Of a DNA stretch of 64,000 nt, positions 8,287 through 16,574 are shown in pieces. The position numbers and the translations under genes are program-made. Source of the DNA: Pararhizobium sp. (lineage in GTDB: Bacteria > Pseudomonadota > Alphaproteobacteria > Rhizobiales > Rhizobiaceae); assembly GCA_030655075.1 (NCBI GenBank), contig JAURWE010000055.1, forward strand, positions 351,924-415,923, read 5' to 3'. A model generated the notes under the pieces. The model did no database searches. It saw only the letters and a program-made list of their open reading frames with translations, and was not told the DNA's origin. Each line of letters starts with the position of its first letter. The stretch's first letter is position 1.

Positions 8287-9618
8287 TCAGCGCGCAGTCT
8301 TGGCAAAAATCAGCGTCACTTTCAGCCCGCCAAGCGCCGATTGCCCCAGCTCGAGACGGCCGCCATAGGCTTGCGCTATGTCGAGCGTGATGGCAAGGCC
8401 GAGCCCGGAGCCGCTGACCTCGGAGCCAAGACGGCCGCCCCGGCGCAGAACTTCCGCGTGGGCATCTCTGGCAATGCCCGGGCCGTCGTCGTCGACCACA
8501 ATCCGGATCTTGCCATCCTCGACAGCCGCCGTGACCGAGATGCGCGACCGTGCCCATTTGGCGGCATTGTCCAGCAGATTGCCGAGCGCCTCGGCCAGAT
8601 CGGCCGGATCGATGCCGATGACCAGCGCCGGGTCGATCTTCACGGTCCAGCGGATGCCGCGCGGGCGGGTCACCGGCTGCAACACGTTGACGAGTTTCTC
8701 GGCCAAGTTTGCCAGCGTCGTCATCGTCATCTGCTCGACGCCCATGCGCGCCGCCTGCAGCTGCCGATCGGCCCGCTGGCGGATAAGATCAACCTGTTCG
8801 AGGGCGGTGCTCCTCTGCTTTTCCGGCAGATGGTCGGCAAGATTGGAGAGCACGGTCAGCGGTGTCTTCAGGCCGTGGGCCAGATCGCTTGCCCGGGCCC
8901 GGGCCCGTTCGACGGCGGTGGCGCGTTCCTGCAGGAGAAGGTTCAGCTCGCTGGTCAGCGGCCGGACTTCGCTCGGACCTGCCGATCCGAGATCGGTCTC
9001 ACGGCCGGCCCGGACGTCGGCGACGCGCCGGCGCAGGCGGACGAGAGGGCTGAGGCCAATCGCGCCCTGCAGGAAGGCTGACCCGGCCAGAATGATCGCA
9101 ACCACCAGAAGCATCAGGCGCAACTGGCCATGATAGCCGTCGAGCGCCTCATCCAGCTCCGCCCTTGGAAAGGCCGTATAGGCGGTGAAGGCGATGGCCG
9201 TGGCGCCCTCTCCCAGCGAGAGGGTCCGGGCAAAGACCAGCATCTCCGCGCCATCGGGCCCTTCCGTGGAGGAGAAGCCGTAATAGGTCTCCGCCGCGAA
9301 ATCCTTCGGCTCGATCGACACGTCCCAGAGCGAGCGTGAGCGGATCGGCGCCTGCCCGGCGGCAGAAATCTGCCAATAGCGCCCGCCGGCGGGCAGATCG
9401 AAGCGGGGGTCCCCGGGCGCACTGCCGAGCACGAGTTTGACCTGCTCGACAGTGAGCCCTGCGGCCAGCGTGTCGCTGATCGTGCCCATTTCCCGCGCAT
9501 AGCGATCGACGACATAGTCGGTAAACATGCGGCTGAGCGAGAACCACATCATCAGCGTGGCCAGGCCAATGGCGATGAAGGCGCCGATGGCGAGGCGAAG
9601 CCGCAGCGACGCCATCAT
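8287..9618 (-). CDS. Sensor histidine kinase
   Basis: A 443-residue membrane sensor. A transmembrane helix at about 8-30 and another at about 166-190 enclose a periplasmic domain of roughly 135 residues. A linker follows, then a HisKA domain with the phospho-acceptor His248 (DLAHGLKTPLTVL), an N box (NLLDNAAKWA) and glycine boxes (DDGPG, GSGLGLA). Its ATG overlaps the response regulator stop (ATGA), so the two are translationally coupled. The organisation resembles PhoQ-type sensors. The two secreted Asp/His-rich proteins upstream in the same direction suggest that it may sense cations or envelope state; that is inference. Confidence 0.9.
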   Translation of the reverse strand: MMASLRLRLAIGAFIAIGLATLMMWFSLSRMFTDYVVDRYAREMGTISDTLAAGLTVEQVKLVLGSAPGDPRFDLPAGGRYWQISAAGQAPIRSRSLWDVSIEPKDFAAETYYGFSSTEGPDGAEMLVFARTLSLGEGATAIAFTAYTAFPRAELDEALDGYHGQLRLMLLVVAIILAGSAFLQGAIGLSPLVRLRRRVADVRAGRETDLGSAGPSEVRPLTSELNLLLQERATAVERARARASDLAHGLKTPLTVLSNLADHLPEKQRSTALEQVDLIRQRADRQLQAARMGVEQMTMTTLANLAEKLVNVLQPVTRPRGIRWTVKIDPALVIGIDPADLAEALGNLLDNAAKWARSRISVTAAVEDGKIRIVVDDDGPGIARDAHAEVLRRGGRLGSEVSGSGLGLAITLDIAQAYGGRLELGQSALGGLKVTLIFAKTAR

Positions 9619-10283
9619 GGGACGCCGCCGCCAGGCAGCACATAACCAAAACCCCGGCGTGTTTCGATGGCGTTGCTTTCGGTCTTCTTGCGCAGCCGGG
9701 CGATCATCGCCTCGACAGCATTTTTCGCTGCGGCATCGTCGCGGCCCTGAACTTCCTGCGCCAGCTCATGGGGCGTCAGCACTTCGTCGCTGCGGTCGAT
9801 GAACAGCGCCATCATCCGGTATTCCAGCGGCGAGAGTTCAAGGACCGCGCCATCGAAGGTCACCCTGCGGCTGGCATCGTCGAGGGTGAAGCGGCCTGCG
9901 GCACGCACGGCGGCACGGCGCAGGCCGGAGCGGCGCAATAGAGCTTTCAGGCGGGCCAGAAGTTCCTCGGCCCGGAACGGTTTGGGCAGATAGTCGTCGG
10001 CCCCGGCATCGAAGCCGTCGACCCGCTCCATCCAGGACCCGCGTGCCGTCAGCACGATCACCGGTGTCTCGACGCCGCTTTCGCGCCAGCGTTTGAGGAT
10101 CGAAAGGCCATCCATGCCGGGAAGCCCGAGATCGAGAATGATGGCGGCATAGGTCTCGGTCTCGCCGCGCTCCCATACATCCGGTCCCCGGCTGAGAGTA
10201 TCGACCACATATCCCTCATCCTGCAGCTTACCGCCGACATACTCCGCGATGGTACCATCGTCCTCGGCCAGAAGAATGCGCAC
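9615..10283 (-). CDS. OmpR/PhoP-type response regulator
   Basis: A 222-residue regulator with GTG start at 10283 behind GGGGAGG. The receiver domain shows the acidic pair EDD at residues 7-9, the phospho-acceptor Asp51 (ILDLGLPG) and Lys101 (DDYLPKPF). A winged-helix DNA-binding domain at about 125-220 ends in the usual RRGFGYVL. It lies 15 bp after the PepSY-like secreted protein gene and overlaps the kinase gene, so all four genes 8287-11566 could form one unit. It would activate or repress promoters in response to its partner kinase. Confidence 0.93.
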   Translation of the reverse strand: MRILLAEDDGTIAEYVGGKLQDEGYVVDTLSRGPDVWERGETETYAAIILDLGLPGMDGLSILKRWRESGVETPVIVLTARGSWMERVDGFDAGADDYLPKPFRAEELLARLKALLRRSGLRRAAVRAAGRFTLDDASRRVTFDGAVLELSPLEYRMMALFIDRSDEVLTPHELAQEVQGRDDAAAKNAVEAMIARLRKKTESNAIETRRGFGYVLPGGGVP

Positions 10284-10298
10284 GGTGCCGTCCTCCCC

Positions 10299-10787
10299 TC
10301 AGAACCCGAAAATGTTCAGTTGTTTGCCCGTGCGGGCATTGATGCGAAGGGTACGGATCGCGCCATCTTCATCACGGACCTTGACGCGGTAGATATCGAG
10401 CCTGCCGGACCGGCGCAGGTCGATGTCGATCACGGTGCCCTGCTGGCTGGCCTTGACGGACCGCAACACATCCTTGAGCCGCAGGATGCGCCCTTCGTTG
10501 ACGGCCTCCCGCGCATCGTCATGATCCCGCCCCGAACCGCCGCCGGAGCTGTCGTCACCGCCATTGTCATCATCACCATGGCCGCCGCCGTGGTCATCGC
10601 CACCGCTGCGGCCGCTGTTGGCGCTGCCGGGCCCTGAATTGCCGCTGTCGCCACCTCGGCTACCGCCGCTATCACCACCACCGCTGTCACCATCCCTGGC
10701 AAGGGCTTGCGATCCCGCACCCGGTTGCAGCACAACCAGACCCGAGGCGAGAAGCAAGAACAGGAGAAAATCTCGGCGCTTCGTCAA
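10299..10787 (-). CDS. Secreted Gly/Ser/Asp-rich protein with PepSY-like C-terminus
   Basis: The most likely start is TTG at 10787, preceded by GGAAAGG; an ATG at 10919 would add 44 residues of non-signal sequence. The 162-residue product has a basic start, a hydrophobic signal peptide (FLLFLLLASGLVVL), then about 60 residues of DSGG/DHGG/DDNG low complexity. About 70 ordered residues follow and end in IRTLRINARTGKQLNI, which matches the core of PepSY domains. PepSY proteins often accompany two-component systems or inhibit proteases. The acidic tract could bind divalent cations. It is the gene immediately before the response regulator. Confidence 0.7.
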   Translation of the reverse strand: MTKRRDFLLFLLLASGLVVLQPGAGSQALARDGDSGGGDSGGSRGGDSGNSGPGSANSGRSGGDDHGGGHGDDDNGGDDSSGGGSGRDHDDAREAVNEGRILRLKDVLRSVKASQQGTVIDIDLRRSGRLDIYRVKVRDEDGAIRTLRINARTGKQLNIFGF

Positions 10788-10936
10788 CGTCAACCTTTCC
10801 GGTTTACAGCCGTCGTCAATAGTGAACCGCAACCCTGCGCGGAACAAGCACCCGACAAAAGATGAACTCCGCTGCAGGGGTGTGCAGCGGAGTTGAACCC
10901 TTGCAGAGGCGGGGGCCATGAACTGAAGGGTTCGTC

Positions 10937-10962
10937 ATCATCGCCTGCGGCGGGGCGATGAT
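10937..10962 (-). terminator. Hairpin between the two secreted-protein genes
   Basis: ATCATCGCC and GGCGATGAT form a 9-bp stem 14-40 bp after the stop of the 10976-11566 gene. There is no T-run on the minus strand, so this may be a weak or partial terminator, or an mRNA-stabilising hairpin that sets unequal expression of the upstream gene. Confidence 0.4.
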
Positions 10963-10975
10963 TGCCTGGCAGGTG

Positions 10976-11566
10976 CTACTGGGTCACCGGCACCACGCTT
11001 ACCGAGGTGATCGGTCCGGGCGTCGTGTGCACACTGGAGCGGTGCGGCTTGACGAAGACGGTGCGCACGCCGTGCTCAAGTTCCACCTCGACTTCCAGCC
11101 GGCGTCCGAGATCGTCGATGGCGACCAGGGATCCGTTCAGCAGTCCCTGCAGGCTCGCATCCGAGACAGAAAGAGCAACTTCGCTGCGCAGGGCGTCATC
11201 ACCACCCCGTCCGCGGCCCCGGCCACGGCGATCTACCGAATTGTCGTCTGTGCTGTTGTCATCCTCGGCGTGATCACGCCCGCGATGGCTGGAATCGTCG
11301 TTGCTGTCGTCGCGTCCTCCGTGGCGCGAGCCGCTGCTGTTGTCATCGCCGCCGCTGCGGCCACCGTGATCGTCGGACCCGGAATCGCCGCCGCTGTTGC
11401 CTCCACCGCTATTGCCGCTGCCGCTGTTGCCATCCCTGGCAAGGGCTGCCGAAACGCCAACCGATGAAAGGCCGGAGGCGTTAAAGGAGCCGGAGAGCGG
11501 CAGAATGGCGAAAGCAAGCGCGCTCACTCCAGATATCATCAGCGTTTTTTGGATCGTGCGGGACAT
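10976..11566 (-). CDS. Secreted Gly/Ser/Asp/His-rich protein
   Basis: A 196-residue protein with an excellent ribosome site (AGGAGGAGG before ATG 11566) and a signal peptide ending near ALA, where the mature sequence starts ARDGNSGSGN. Residues 45-125 are an Asp/Gly/Ser/His/Arg-rich tract. A shorter ordered C-terminal part follows (VALSVSDASLQGLLNG to VTQ). The mature N-terminus closely resembles that of the neighbour at 10299-10787 (ARDGDSGGGD), so the two are probably diverged paralogues. It is encoded upstream of, and in line with, a PhoPQ-like two-component system. Function unknown; cation binding is a reasonable guess. Confidence 0.75.
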   Translation of the reverse strand: MSRTIQKTLMISGVSALAFAILPLSGSFNASGLSSVGVSAALARDGNSGSGNSGGGNSGGDSGSDDHGGRSGGDDNSSGSRHGGRDDSNDDSSHRGRDHAEDDNSTDDNSVDRRGRGRGRGGDDALRSEVALSVSDASLQGLLNGSLVAIDDLGRRLEVEVELEHGVRTVFVKPHRSSVHTTPGPITSVSVVPVTQ

Positions 11567-11675
11567 GGTGTCCTCCTCCTGTTTTGTCGATGAGAGGAGA
11601 ATGGCACAGGGTACCTGACAGGCCGGGGCGGCCGCCTGTCAGCATTTTGTCAGGAAACCGGCGGCGCCGGAAACG

Positions 11676-11703
11676 CAAAAAGCCGCCCTTGCGGACGGCT
11701 TTC
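11676..11703 (-). terminator. Rho-independent terminator after infC
   Basis: On the minus strand AAAGCCGTCC pairs with GGGCGGCTTT and runs into TTTTTG. It lies about 25 bp after the infC stop. Confidence 0.85.
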
Positions 11704-11728
11704 GGCAATTCTCATAATTCCGGGACCG

Positions 11729-12265
11729 TTACTTCGGCGCCAGAACCATCATCATCTGGCGGCCTTCGAGCTTTGGCTCGGCTTCGACCTTGGCGATCAG
11801 GACCGTGTCGTCCTTGACCTGAAGCAGCAGCTTCATGCCGAGTTCCTGGTGGGCCATTTCGCGGCCGCGGAACTTCAGCGTCACCTTAACCTTGTCGCCG
11901 TCTTCGAAGAAGCGGTTCATCGCCTTCATCTTCACGTCATAGTCATGCGTGTCGATGTTCGGGCGCATCTTGATTTCCTTGATCTCGACGATCTTCTGCT
12001 TCTTGCGCGCTTCAGCAGCTTTTTTCTGCGTCGCGTATTTCAGCTTTCCGAGATCGAGGATCTTGCATACCGGCGGATCGGTGTTGGGCGAAATCTCCAC
12101 CAGGTCGAGACCGGCGTCTTCCGCCATCTTCAAAGCTTCCTCTGTCGGCACGATCCCGACATTGGTTCCTTCGGCGTCGATAAGCTGCACCCGGGGGATG
12201 CGAATTTCCCTGTTTGAGCGGGGCCCATCCTTTGTCGGGGCGTCCGTTTTGAAAGGTCTGCGAAT
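11729..12265 (-). CDS. infC: Translation initiation factor IF-3 (ATT start codon)
   Basis: The 178-residue IF3 begins at an ATT codon at 12265-12263, with AGGAG nine bases upstream. The product starts (M)RRPFKTDAP and continues through NREIRIPRVQLIDAEG, the normal IF3 N-domain. No in-frame ATG, GTG or TTG gives the complete N-terminus: the first is a GTG at 12190, which would cut off 25 conserved residues. IF3 rejects non-canonical start codons, and AUU starts on infC are a known autoregulatory device in enterobacteria. The C-domain (KMRPNIDTHDYDVK, KVTLKFRGREMAHQELG) is intact. The gene stands alone with its own terminator. Confidence 0.95.
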   Translation of the reverse strand: MRRPFKTDAPTKDGPRSNREIRIPRVQLIDAEGTNVGIVPTEEALKMAEDAGLDLVEISPNTDPPVCKILDLGKLKYATQKKAAEARKKQKIVEIKEIKMRPNIDTHDYDVKMKAMNRFFEDGDKVKVTLKFRGREMAHQELGMKLLLQVKDDTVLIAKVEAEPKLEGRQMMMVLAPK

Positions 12266-12461
12266 GGTCGTACTCTCCTCGAGCTATTGAAGGTATTGGT
12301 TCGGTCCGGCCTGCGGTTTTCCGCTGGCGGACGCTGTCGTCGGCAATGAGTAAAAATCCTACGGAGCGCTCCTTAGCATGCCTCCGGAAAAAAATCACCA
12401 TCTGTCGGCACAGATGAGAATCTGTTTTAGAGAATTTCAGCAGAAATCCGGAGCAAAAACG

Positions 12462-13262
12462 ATGACCATGCCGATCGCCACGCCAGAACCTGTCTTCCTG
12501 ACCGTCGGCAAAGCTGAGACAGCGCGCCGGATCGCCATGCATATCCTGCCCGAACGGCCCGGCTCCGGCCTGCCGGCCCTTGTCTGGCTGGGCGGATACA
12601 GATCCGACATGTCGGGCACCAAGGCCGTGGCGCTGGAAGAGCATGCGCGGGAAACCGGCGCTGCCTGCATACGCTTCGACTATTCCGGCCACGGCGTTTC
12701 GGAAGGCGCCTTCACCGACGGCACGATTTCGCGCTGGCTGGAGGAAAGCCTTGCGGTCATTGCGCACGCGGGGTGCCCCCGCATCGTCCTGGTCGGATCT
12801 TCCATGGGCGGCTGGATTGCGCTTCGGGTTCTCCAAGAACTGAAGAAGCTGGACAAGAGCGATCATGTCGCTGGCCTTCTGCTCATTGCGCCCGCCCCCG
12901 ACTTCACCTCGGCGCTGATCGAGCCGCATCTGACCGAGGCCGAACGGCAGTCGCTGGCAACACGCGGCTATTTCGAGGAGCCGACGCCTTACGGCCCGAC
13001 ACCGAATATTTTTACCCGCGCGTTGATCGAAGACGGTCGGTTGAACCGGGTTTTAACCGGCGTCATTTCCACCGGCTGCCCCATCCACATCCTCCAGGGC
13101 ATGCAGGACCCGGATGTGCCCTATTCACACGCGCTGACGCTGCTCGAACATCTGCCTGCCGACGATATTGTGCTGACTTTGATTCGGGATGGTGACCACC
13201 GGCTGTCGCGGCCACAGGATATTAACCGGATGCTGAAGGCAATTGCCGAACTATCACGCTGA
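12462..13262 (+). CDS. Alpha/beta hydrolase (ABHD10/BAAT-like)
   Basis: A 266-residue serine hydrolase starting at ATG 12462 (GGAGC ahead); a longer frame to 12378 lacks a ribosome site. The nucleophile elbow is GSSMGG, the acid is probably in QDPDVPY and the histidine in GDHRLS. The early motif GYRSDMSGTKA is typical of the mitochondrial ABHD10 esterase/depalmitoylase group and its alphaproteobacterial relatives. It is divergent from infC with about 195 bp between starts. The natural substrate (an acyl ester or thioester) is not known. Confidence 0.85.
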   Translation: MTMPIATPEPVFLTVGKAETARRIAMHILPERPGSGLPALVWLGGYRSDMSGTKAVALEEHARETGAACIRFDYSGHGVSEGAFTDGTISRWLEESLAVIAHAGCPRIVLVGSSMGGWIALRVLQELKKLDKSDHVAGLLLIAPAPDFTSALIEPHLTEAERQSLATRGYFEEPTPYGPTPNIFTRALIEDGRLNRVLTGVISTGCPIHILQGMQDPDVPYSHALTLLEHLPADDIVLTLIRDGDHRLSRPQDINRMLKAIAELSR

Positions 13263-13392
13263 AAATGGCGTTATATTGCGCAAAATCGGCCTTAACCTGC
13301 CGGTTTAACCATGTTCACCCATCCCCAATTCTCGATATTGACTCTTCGACGCCAACAATCTTAACTCTTTGTTAACGATACAGGGGACGTTG

Positions 13393-14010
13393 ATGGTGAA
13401 CTTTGTAAGACCGGGTCTGCTTTTCTCCGCATTTTTGGCGGCATCGTCCTTTGCAACAGCAGCTATACCGGCACCAATCAGCCGTCTGTCGATGCAGACG
13501 GGGGCAATCACATCGCAGCCGATCGGTCACTACGAATTCTGTCAAAAGTATAAAAGCGAATGCAGCGTTCGCTCGTCCAACACCAAGGCTGCAAAGCTAA
13601 CGGAGCGCGGCTGGAGCCTCGTTCGCAGCGTCAATACAGAGGTGAACACGTCCATCACGCCGCTGACCGACATGGACGCCTACGGTCGCGATGAGGTCTG
13701 GGCCTATCCGGTCACGACCGGCGACTGCGAAGACTTTGCTCTTGAAAAGCGTAAAATTTTGATGCAACGCGGCTTTGCCGCTTCCGATCTTTTGATGACC
13801 GTGCTTCGCAAGCCCGACGGAGAGGGTCACGCCGTCTTGACCGTTCGCACGACAGATGGCGATTTCATCCTCGATAATCTCAACGACGACGTGAAGCTCT
13901 GGACGAAGACTTCTTATCGTTTTCTCAAGCGCCAGGACACGCGAAACTCCGGCCGCTGGGTCACCATCGAAAATGGTGCAGAGGTTCTGGTCGGGTCGGT
14001 CGGCAACTGA
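13393..14010 (+). CDS. Secreted transglutaminase-like cysteine proteinase (BTLCP/DUF920)
   Basis: A 205-residue protein starting at ATG 13393 after AGGGGA. An N-terminal signal peptide (LLFSAFLAASSFATAA) precedes a BTLCP domain with Cys in TTGDCEDFAL, His in EGHAVLTV and Asp in FILDNLN, the complete catalytic triad. The family includes LapG, a calcium-dependent periplasmic protease controlled by c-di-GMP, but no LapD/LapA partner is next to it. Stand-alone members are common in Rhizobiales and uncharacterised. A strong terminator follows. Confidence 0.88.
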   Translation: MVNFVRPGLLFSAFLAASSFATAAIPAPISRLSMQTGAITSQPIGHYEFCQKYKSECSVRSSNTKAAKLTERGWSLVRSVNTEVNTSITPLTDMDAYGRDEVWAYPVTTGDCEDFALEKRKILMQRGFAASDLLMTVLRKPDGEGHAVLTVRTTDGDFILDNLNDDVKLWTKTSYRFLKRQDTRNSGRWVTIENGAEVLVGSVGN

Positions 14011-14030
14011 CACTTCACTATGGTTAACGA

Positions 14031-14065
14031 ACCCGGCGGGAAAAAGTTCCAGCCGGGTCCTTTTT
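14031..14065 (+). terminator. Rho-independent terminator after the BTLCP gene
   Basis: ACCCGGC (14031) pairs with GCCGGGT (14052) and is followed by TTTTT. It separates the convergent BTLCP and cfa genes. Confidence 0.85.
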
Positions 14066-14102
14066 ATTTTGGCTTTTTTTCAAAACGGATAAATTGACCA
14101 GC

Positions 14103-15344
14103 CTAAAGGTTGAGCCCCAGCGTCTTTTCCATTTCGACGAAGGCGCGCTGCGTGTCGGTGATATAGTCGCGCACCAGCGGTGCAGCGTCTCGCGCGCGCG
14201 ACAGCTGCAGGTGAAACACCAGCTGGCTGCCGGTGCGGAACATCATTTCGGCGCTGATCAGATAGAATTCCCACATGCGGGCGAAACGCTCATCATACAT
14301 CTCCACGACCTTGTCGCGATTGGCCTCGAAACGCCGGCCCCAATGGGCGAGCGTGGTCGCATAGTGGACGCGCAGGAATTCCAGATCCGTCACCCACAGG
14401 CTGTTGCGTTCGACGCTTTCGAAGACTTCCGACAGCGCCGGCGAATAGGCGCCGGGGAAAATGTATTTGCGCAGCCAGGCGCTCGCCATGCCCGGCGGGC
14501 TCATATGGCCGATGGAATGGATCAGCGCCACGCCGTCGTCCGGCATCAGGCGGTTCAGCTTGGCGAAGAACTCGTCGTAATGGTGGACGCCGACATGCTC
14601 AAACATGCCGACGGAGACGATCCGGTCAAAGGTCTCATCGACCTCGCGGTAGTCCCTCAGCTCAAAGCGCACCCGGTCTGCAATACCTGCCGCCTCAGCC
14701 CGTTTTGTCGCCAGCGCCTGCTGTTCCTTCGACAGGGTGACGCCGAGCACCTGGACGTTTTCCAGCCGGGCCAGATAGAGCGCCATGTCGCCCCAGCCGC
14801 AGCCGATGTCCAGCACCTTCATACCCGGCTTCAAGCAGAGCTTGGCTGCGATCAGCCGCAGCTTGTTGCGCTGCGCCACCTCAAGGCTTTCCGTCTCATC
14901 GCGGAAATAGGCGCAGGAATAGAGCATGTTGTCGTCGAGGAAGAGTTTGTAGAAATCATTGCCGATATCGTAGTGGTGGGAGACGTTCTGCCGGGCCTGC
15001 CCCTGCCGGTTCGACTGCTGCTTCTTGCGAAACAGCATCTTGATCGAGCGCAGGATTTTCTGGATCGGATAGTTGCCGAGCGACAGGCGGTTGATCGAAA
15101 AAAGCTGCAGGAAATCCCTAAGCGTCGAGCCCTCCTCGAAGCGCATCGTGCCATCCATATAGGCCTCGCCGGCGGCAAGTTCGGCATTGAACACCAGTGT
15201 GCGGTAGAGCTTCGGGTCGGTGAGCCGCATGGTCACGTCCGGGCCGGGCTCTCCGGAAAAAACGTGTCGCACGCCCTCCGCATCAATGACGGTCAGACGT
15301 CCCTTGCGGATGAAGGCCTTCATCATGTGCGACAGCGGAAACAT
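14103..15344 (-). CDS. cfa: Cyclopropane-fatty-acyl-phospholipid synthase
   Basis: A 413-residue SAM-dependent enzyme that methylenates unsaturated acyl chains of membrane phospholipids. The start ATG 15344 is preceded by GGGAG. The N-terminal lipid-binding domain (about 1-120) is followed by a Rossmann methyltransferase with the SAM loop VLDIGCGWGDMALYLA and the active-site segment around QNVSHHYDIGNDFY. The C-terminal YLISAEMMFRTG is typical. Rhizobia carry several Cfa paralogues with differing pH induction; which one this is cannot be told from the sequence alone. Confidence 0.93.
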   Translation of the reverse strand: MFPLSHMMKAFIRKGRLTVIDAEGVRHVFSGEPGPDVTMRLTDPKLYRTLVFNAELAAGEAYMDGTMRFEEGSTLRDFLQLFSINRLSLGNYPIQKILRSIKMLFRKKQQSNRQGQARQNVSHHYDIGNDFYKLFLDDNMLYSCAYFRDETESLEVAQRNKLRLIAAKLCLKPGMKVLDIGCGWGDMALYLARLENVQVLGVTLSKEQQALATKRAEAAGIADRVRFELRDYREVDETFDRIVSVGMFEHVGVHHYDEFFAKLNRLMPDDGVALIHSIGHMSPPGMASAWLRKYIFPGAYSPALSEVFESVERNSLWVTDLEFLRVHYATTLAHWGRRFEANRDKVVEMYDERFARMWEFYLISAEMMFRTGSQLVFHLQLSRARDAAPLVRDYITDTQRAFVEMEKTLGLNL

Positions 15345-15434
15345 GGCATCTCCCGTTTGGCAAATGGCGCCATGCACGCGGCCGCATGACTATGTCACCA
15401 GGAGACTAGCCAAAAACACTGGATCTGCAACCGC

Positions 15435-16418
15435 TTATGCATTGCCGATGAGGACCCCTGCAGCCAGCACCAGGCCGCCGCCGAGCACGACCTGAAAGGC
15501 CGCCCGCAGGAAAGGCGTCTGCATGTAGCGGTTCTGGATGAAGGCGATGGCCCAGAGTTCGACGAAGACGACGATGGCGGCAATGACCGTTGCCGTGACG
15601 AAACTCGGGATGAGATAGGGCAGCGCATGGCCGAGACCGCCGAGTGCCGTCATGATGCCAGAGGCCAGACCACGCTTGAGCGGCGAGCCACGACCGGACA
15701 GTTTGCCGTCGTCATGGGCGGCTTCGGTAAAGCCCATGGAGATGCCGGCGCCGACGGAGGCGGAGAGGCCGACCAGAAAAGTCTGCCAGGTATCCTGCGT
15801 CGCGAAGGCGGCGGCAAAGATCGGCGCCAGCGTCGAGACCGAGCCATCCATCAGACCCGCCAATCCCGGCTGCACATAGGTCAGCACGAACTGCTTGCGC
15901 GCCGTCTGATCCTCCCCGGCCCGCACGTCGCCGGGCGTGAATTCATCGCCCAGCCGGTGCGCCAGAGTCTCATGGGTCTTTTCCGCCAGCGCCAGATCGC
16001 CGAGCAGCTTGCGGGTTGCCGCATCCTTCGCGCGCGCTGCCGCCTCCAGATAGAAGCGGTAGGCGGCCTCTTCCATCGCTTCGGCTTGGGCGCGGGCCGT
16101 TTCCACCGGCAGCTGGGCAATCAGCCAGTCCGGCTTGCGCTCGGGGAAATCACGGACGTGCTCGCGGCGGATCAGCGGAATGCGGCTGCCGAACCGCTGC
16201 ACATGCAGGTCGATCAGCATCTGCCGGTGGTGGCTTTCTTCCTGCGCCATCTCCTCGAAGACCTTTGCCGACTGCGTATAGTTTTCCCGCAGGGCATCGG
16301 CATAGGCCAGATAAATCCGGCCATCATCCTCTTCAGAGGATATGGCCAGAGCGAGGATTTCCTGTTCGCTGAGCGACAGGAACGGGCGTTTGAACGAACG
16401 AAAGACGCGCGGCAGCAT
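15435..16418 (-). CDS. mbfA: Membrane-bound ferritin / VIT1-type iron exporter
   Basis: A 327-residue fusion. The N-terminal ferritin-like (erythrin) di-iron domain at about 15-160 has ExxH pairs such as EEESHHR-like QEESHHRQ and AEAMEEAAYRFY. The C-terminal CCC1/VIT1 domain has about five membrane helices (starting near PGLAGLMDGSVSTLAP). This is the architecture of MbfA of Agrobacterium and Bradyrhizobium, which exports iron and protects against iron and peroxide stress. A near-perfect Irr-type palindrome lies 9 bp upstream of the start codon, which agrees with the known Irr control of mbfA. Confidence 0.93.
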   Translation of the reverse strand: MLPRVFRSFKRPFLSLSEQEILALAISSEEDDGRIYLAYADALRENYTQSAKVFEEMAQEESHHRQMLIDLHVQRFGSRIPLIRREHVRDFPERKPDWLIAQLPVETARAQAEAMEEAAYRFYLEAAARAKDAATRKLLGDLALAEKTHETLAHRLGDEFTPGDVRAGEDQTARKQFVLTYVQPGLAGLMDGSVSTLAPIFAAAFATQDTWQTFLVGLSASVGAGISMGFTEAAHDDGKLSGRGSPLKRGLASGIMTALGGLGHALPYLIPSFVTATVIAAIVVFVELWAIAFIQNRYMQTPFLRAAFQVVLGGGLVLAAGVLIGNA

Positions 16419-16426
16419 GGGCGGGA

Positions 16427-16455
16427 ACCTATTTTAGAATAATTCTAAAATAGGT
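16427..16455. promoter_or_regulatory. Irr box (iron control element) of mbfA
   Basis: A 29-bp inverted repeat, perfect except for its central base, with core TTTAGAA-TAA-TTCTAAA. This fits the ICE/Irr-box consensus known for alphaproteobacteria. It sits 9 bp upstream of the mbfA ATG, so Irr bound here would block the promoter or early elongation. Known biology: Irr represses mbfA when iron (haem) is low. Confidence 0.88.
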
Positions 16456-16574
16456 CGGCCAGGCCGGTTCGTCAAGCCGGTCACGCTCGACAGGCCTGCG
16501 TAAGGCAGACTAGTGTAATGTCGGTGCGCTAACGCGTCGCATACTTCGTCCCATCGTTTTTCCGCCAGGTGCCC

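Noticed and set aside
12012..12929. A 305-residue minus-strand open frame overlapping infC and the hydrolase gene
   Set aside because: It is out of frame with infC and antisense to the hydrolase gene; it contains no domain and reads as composition-driven sequence.
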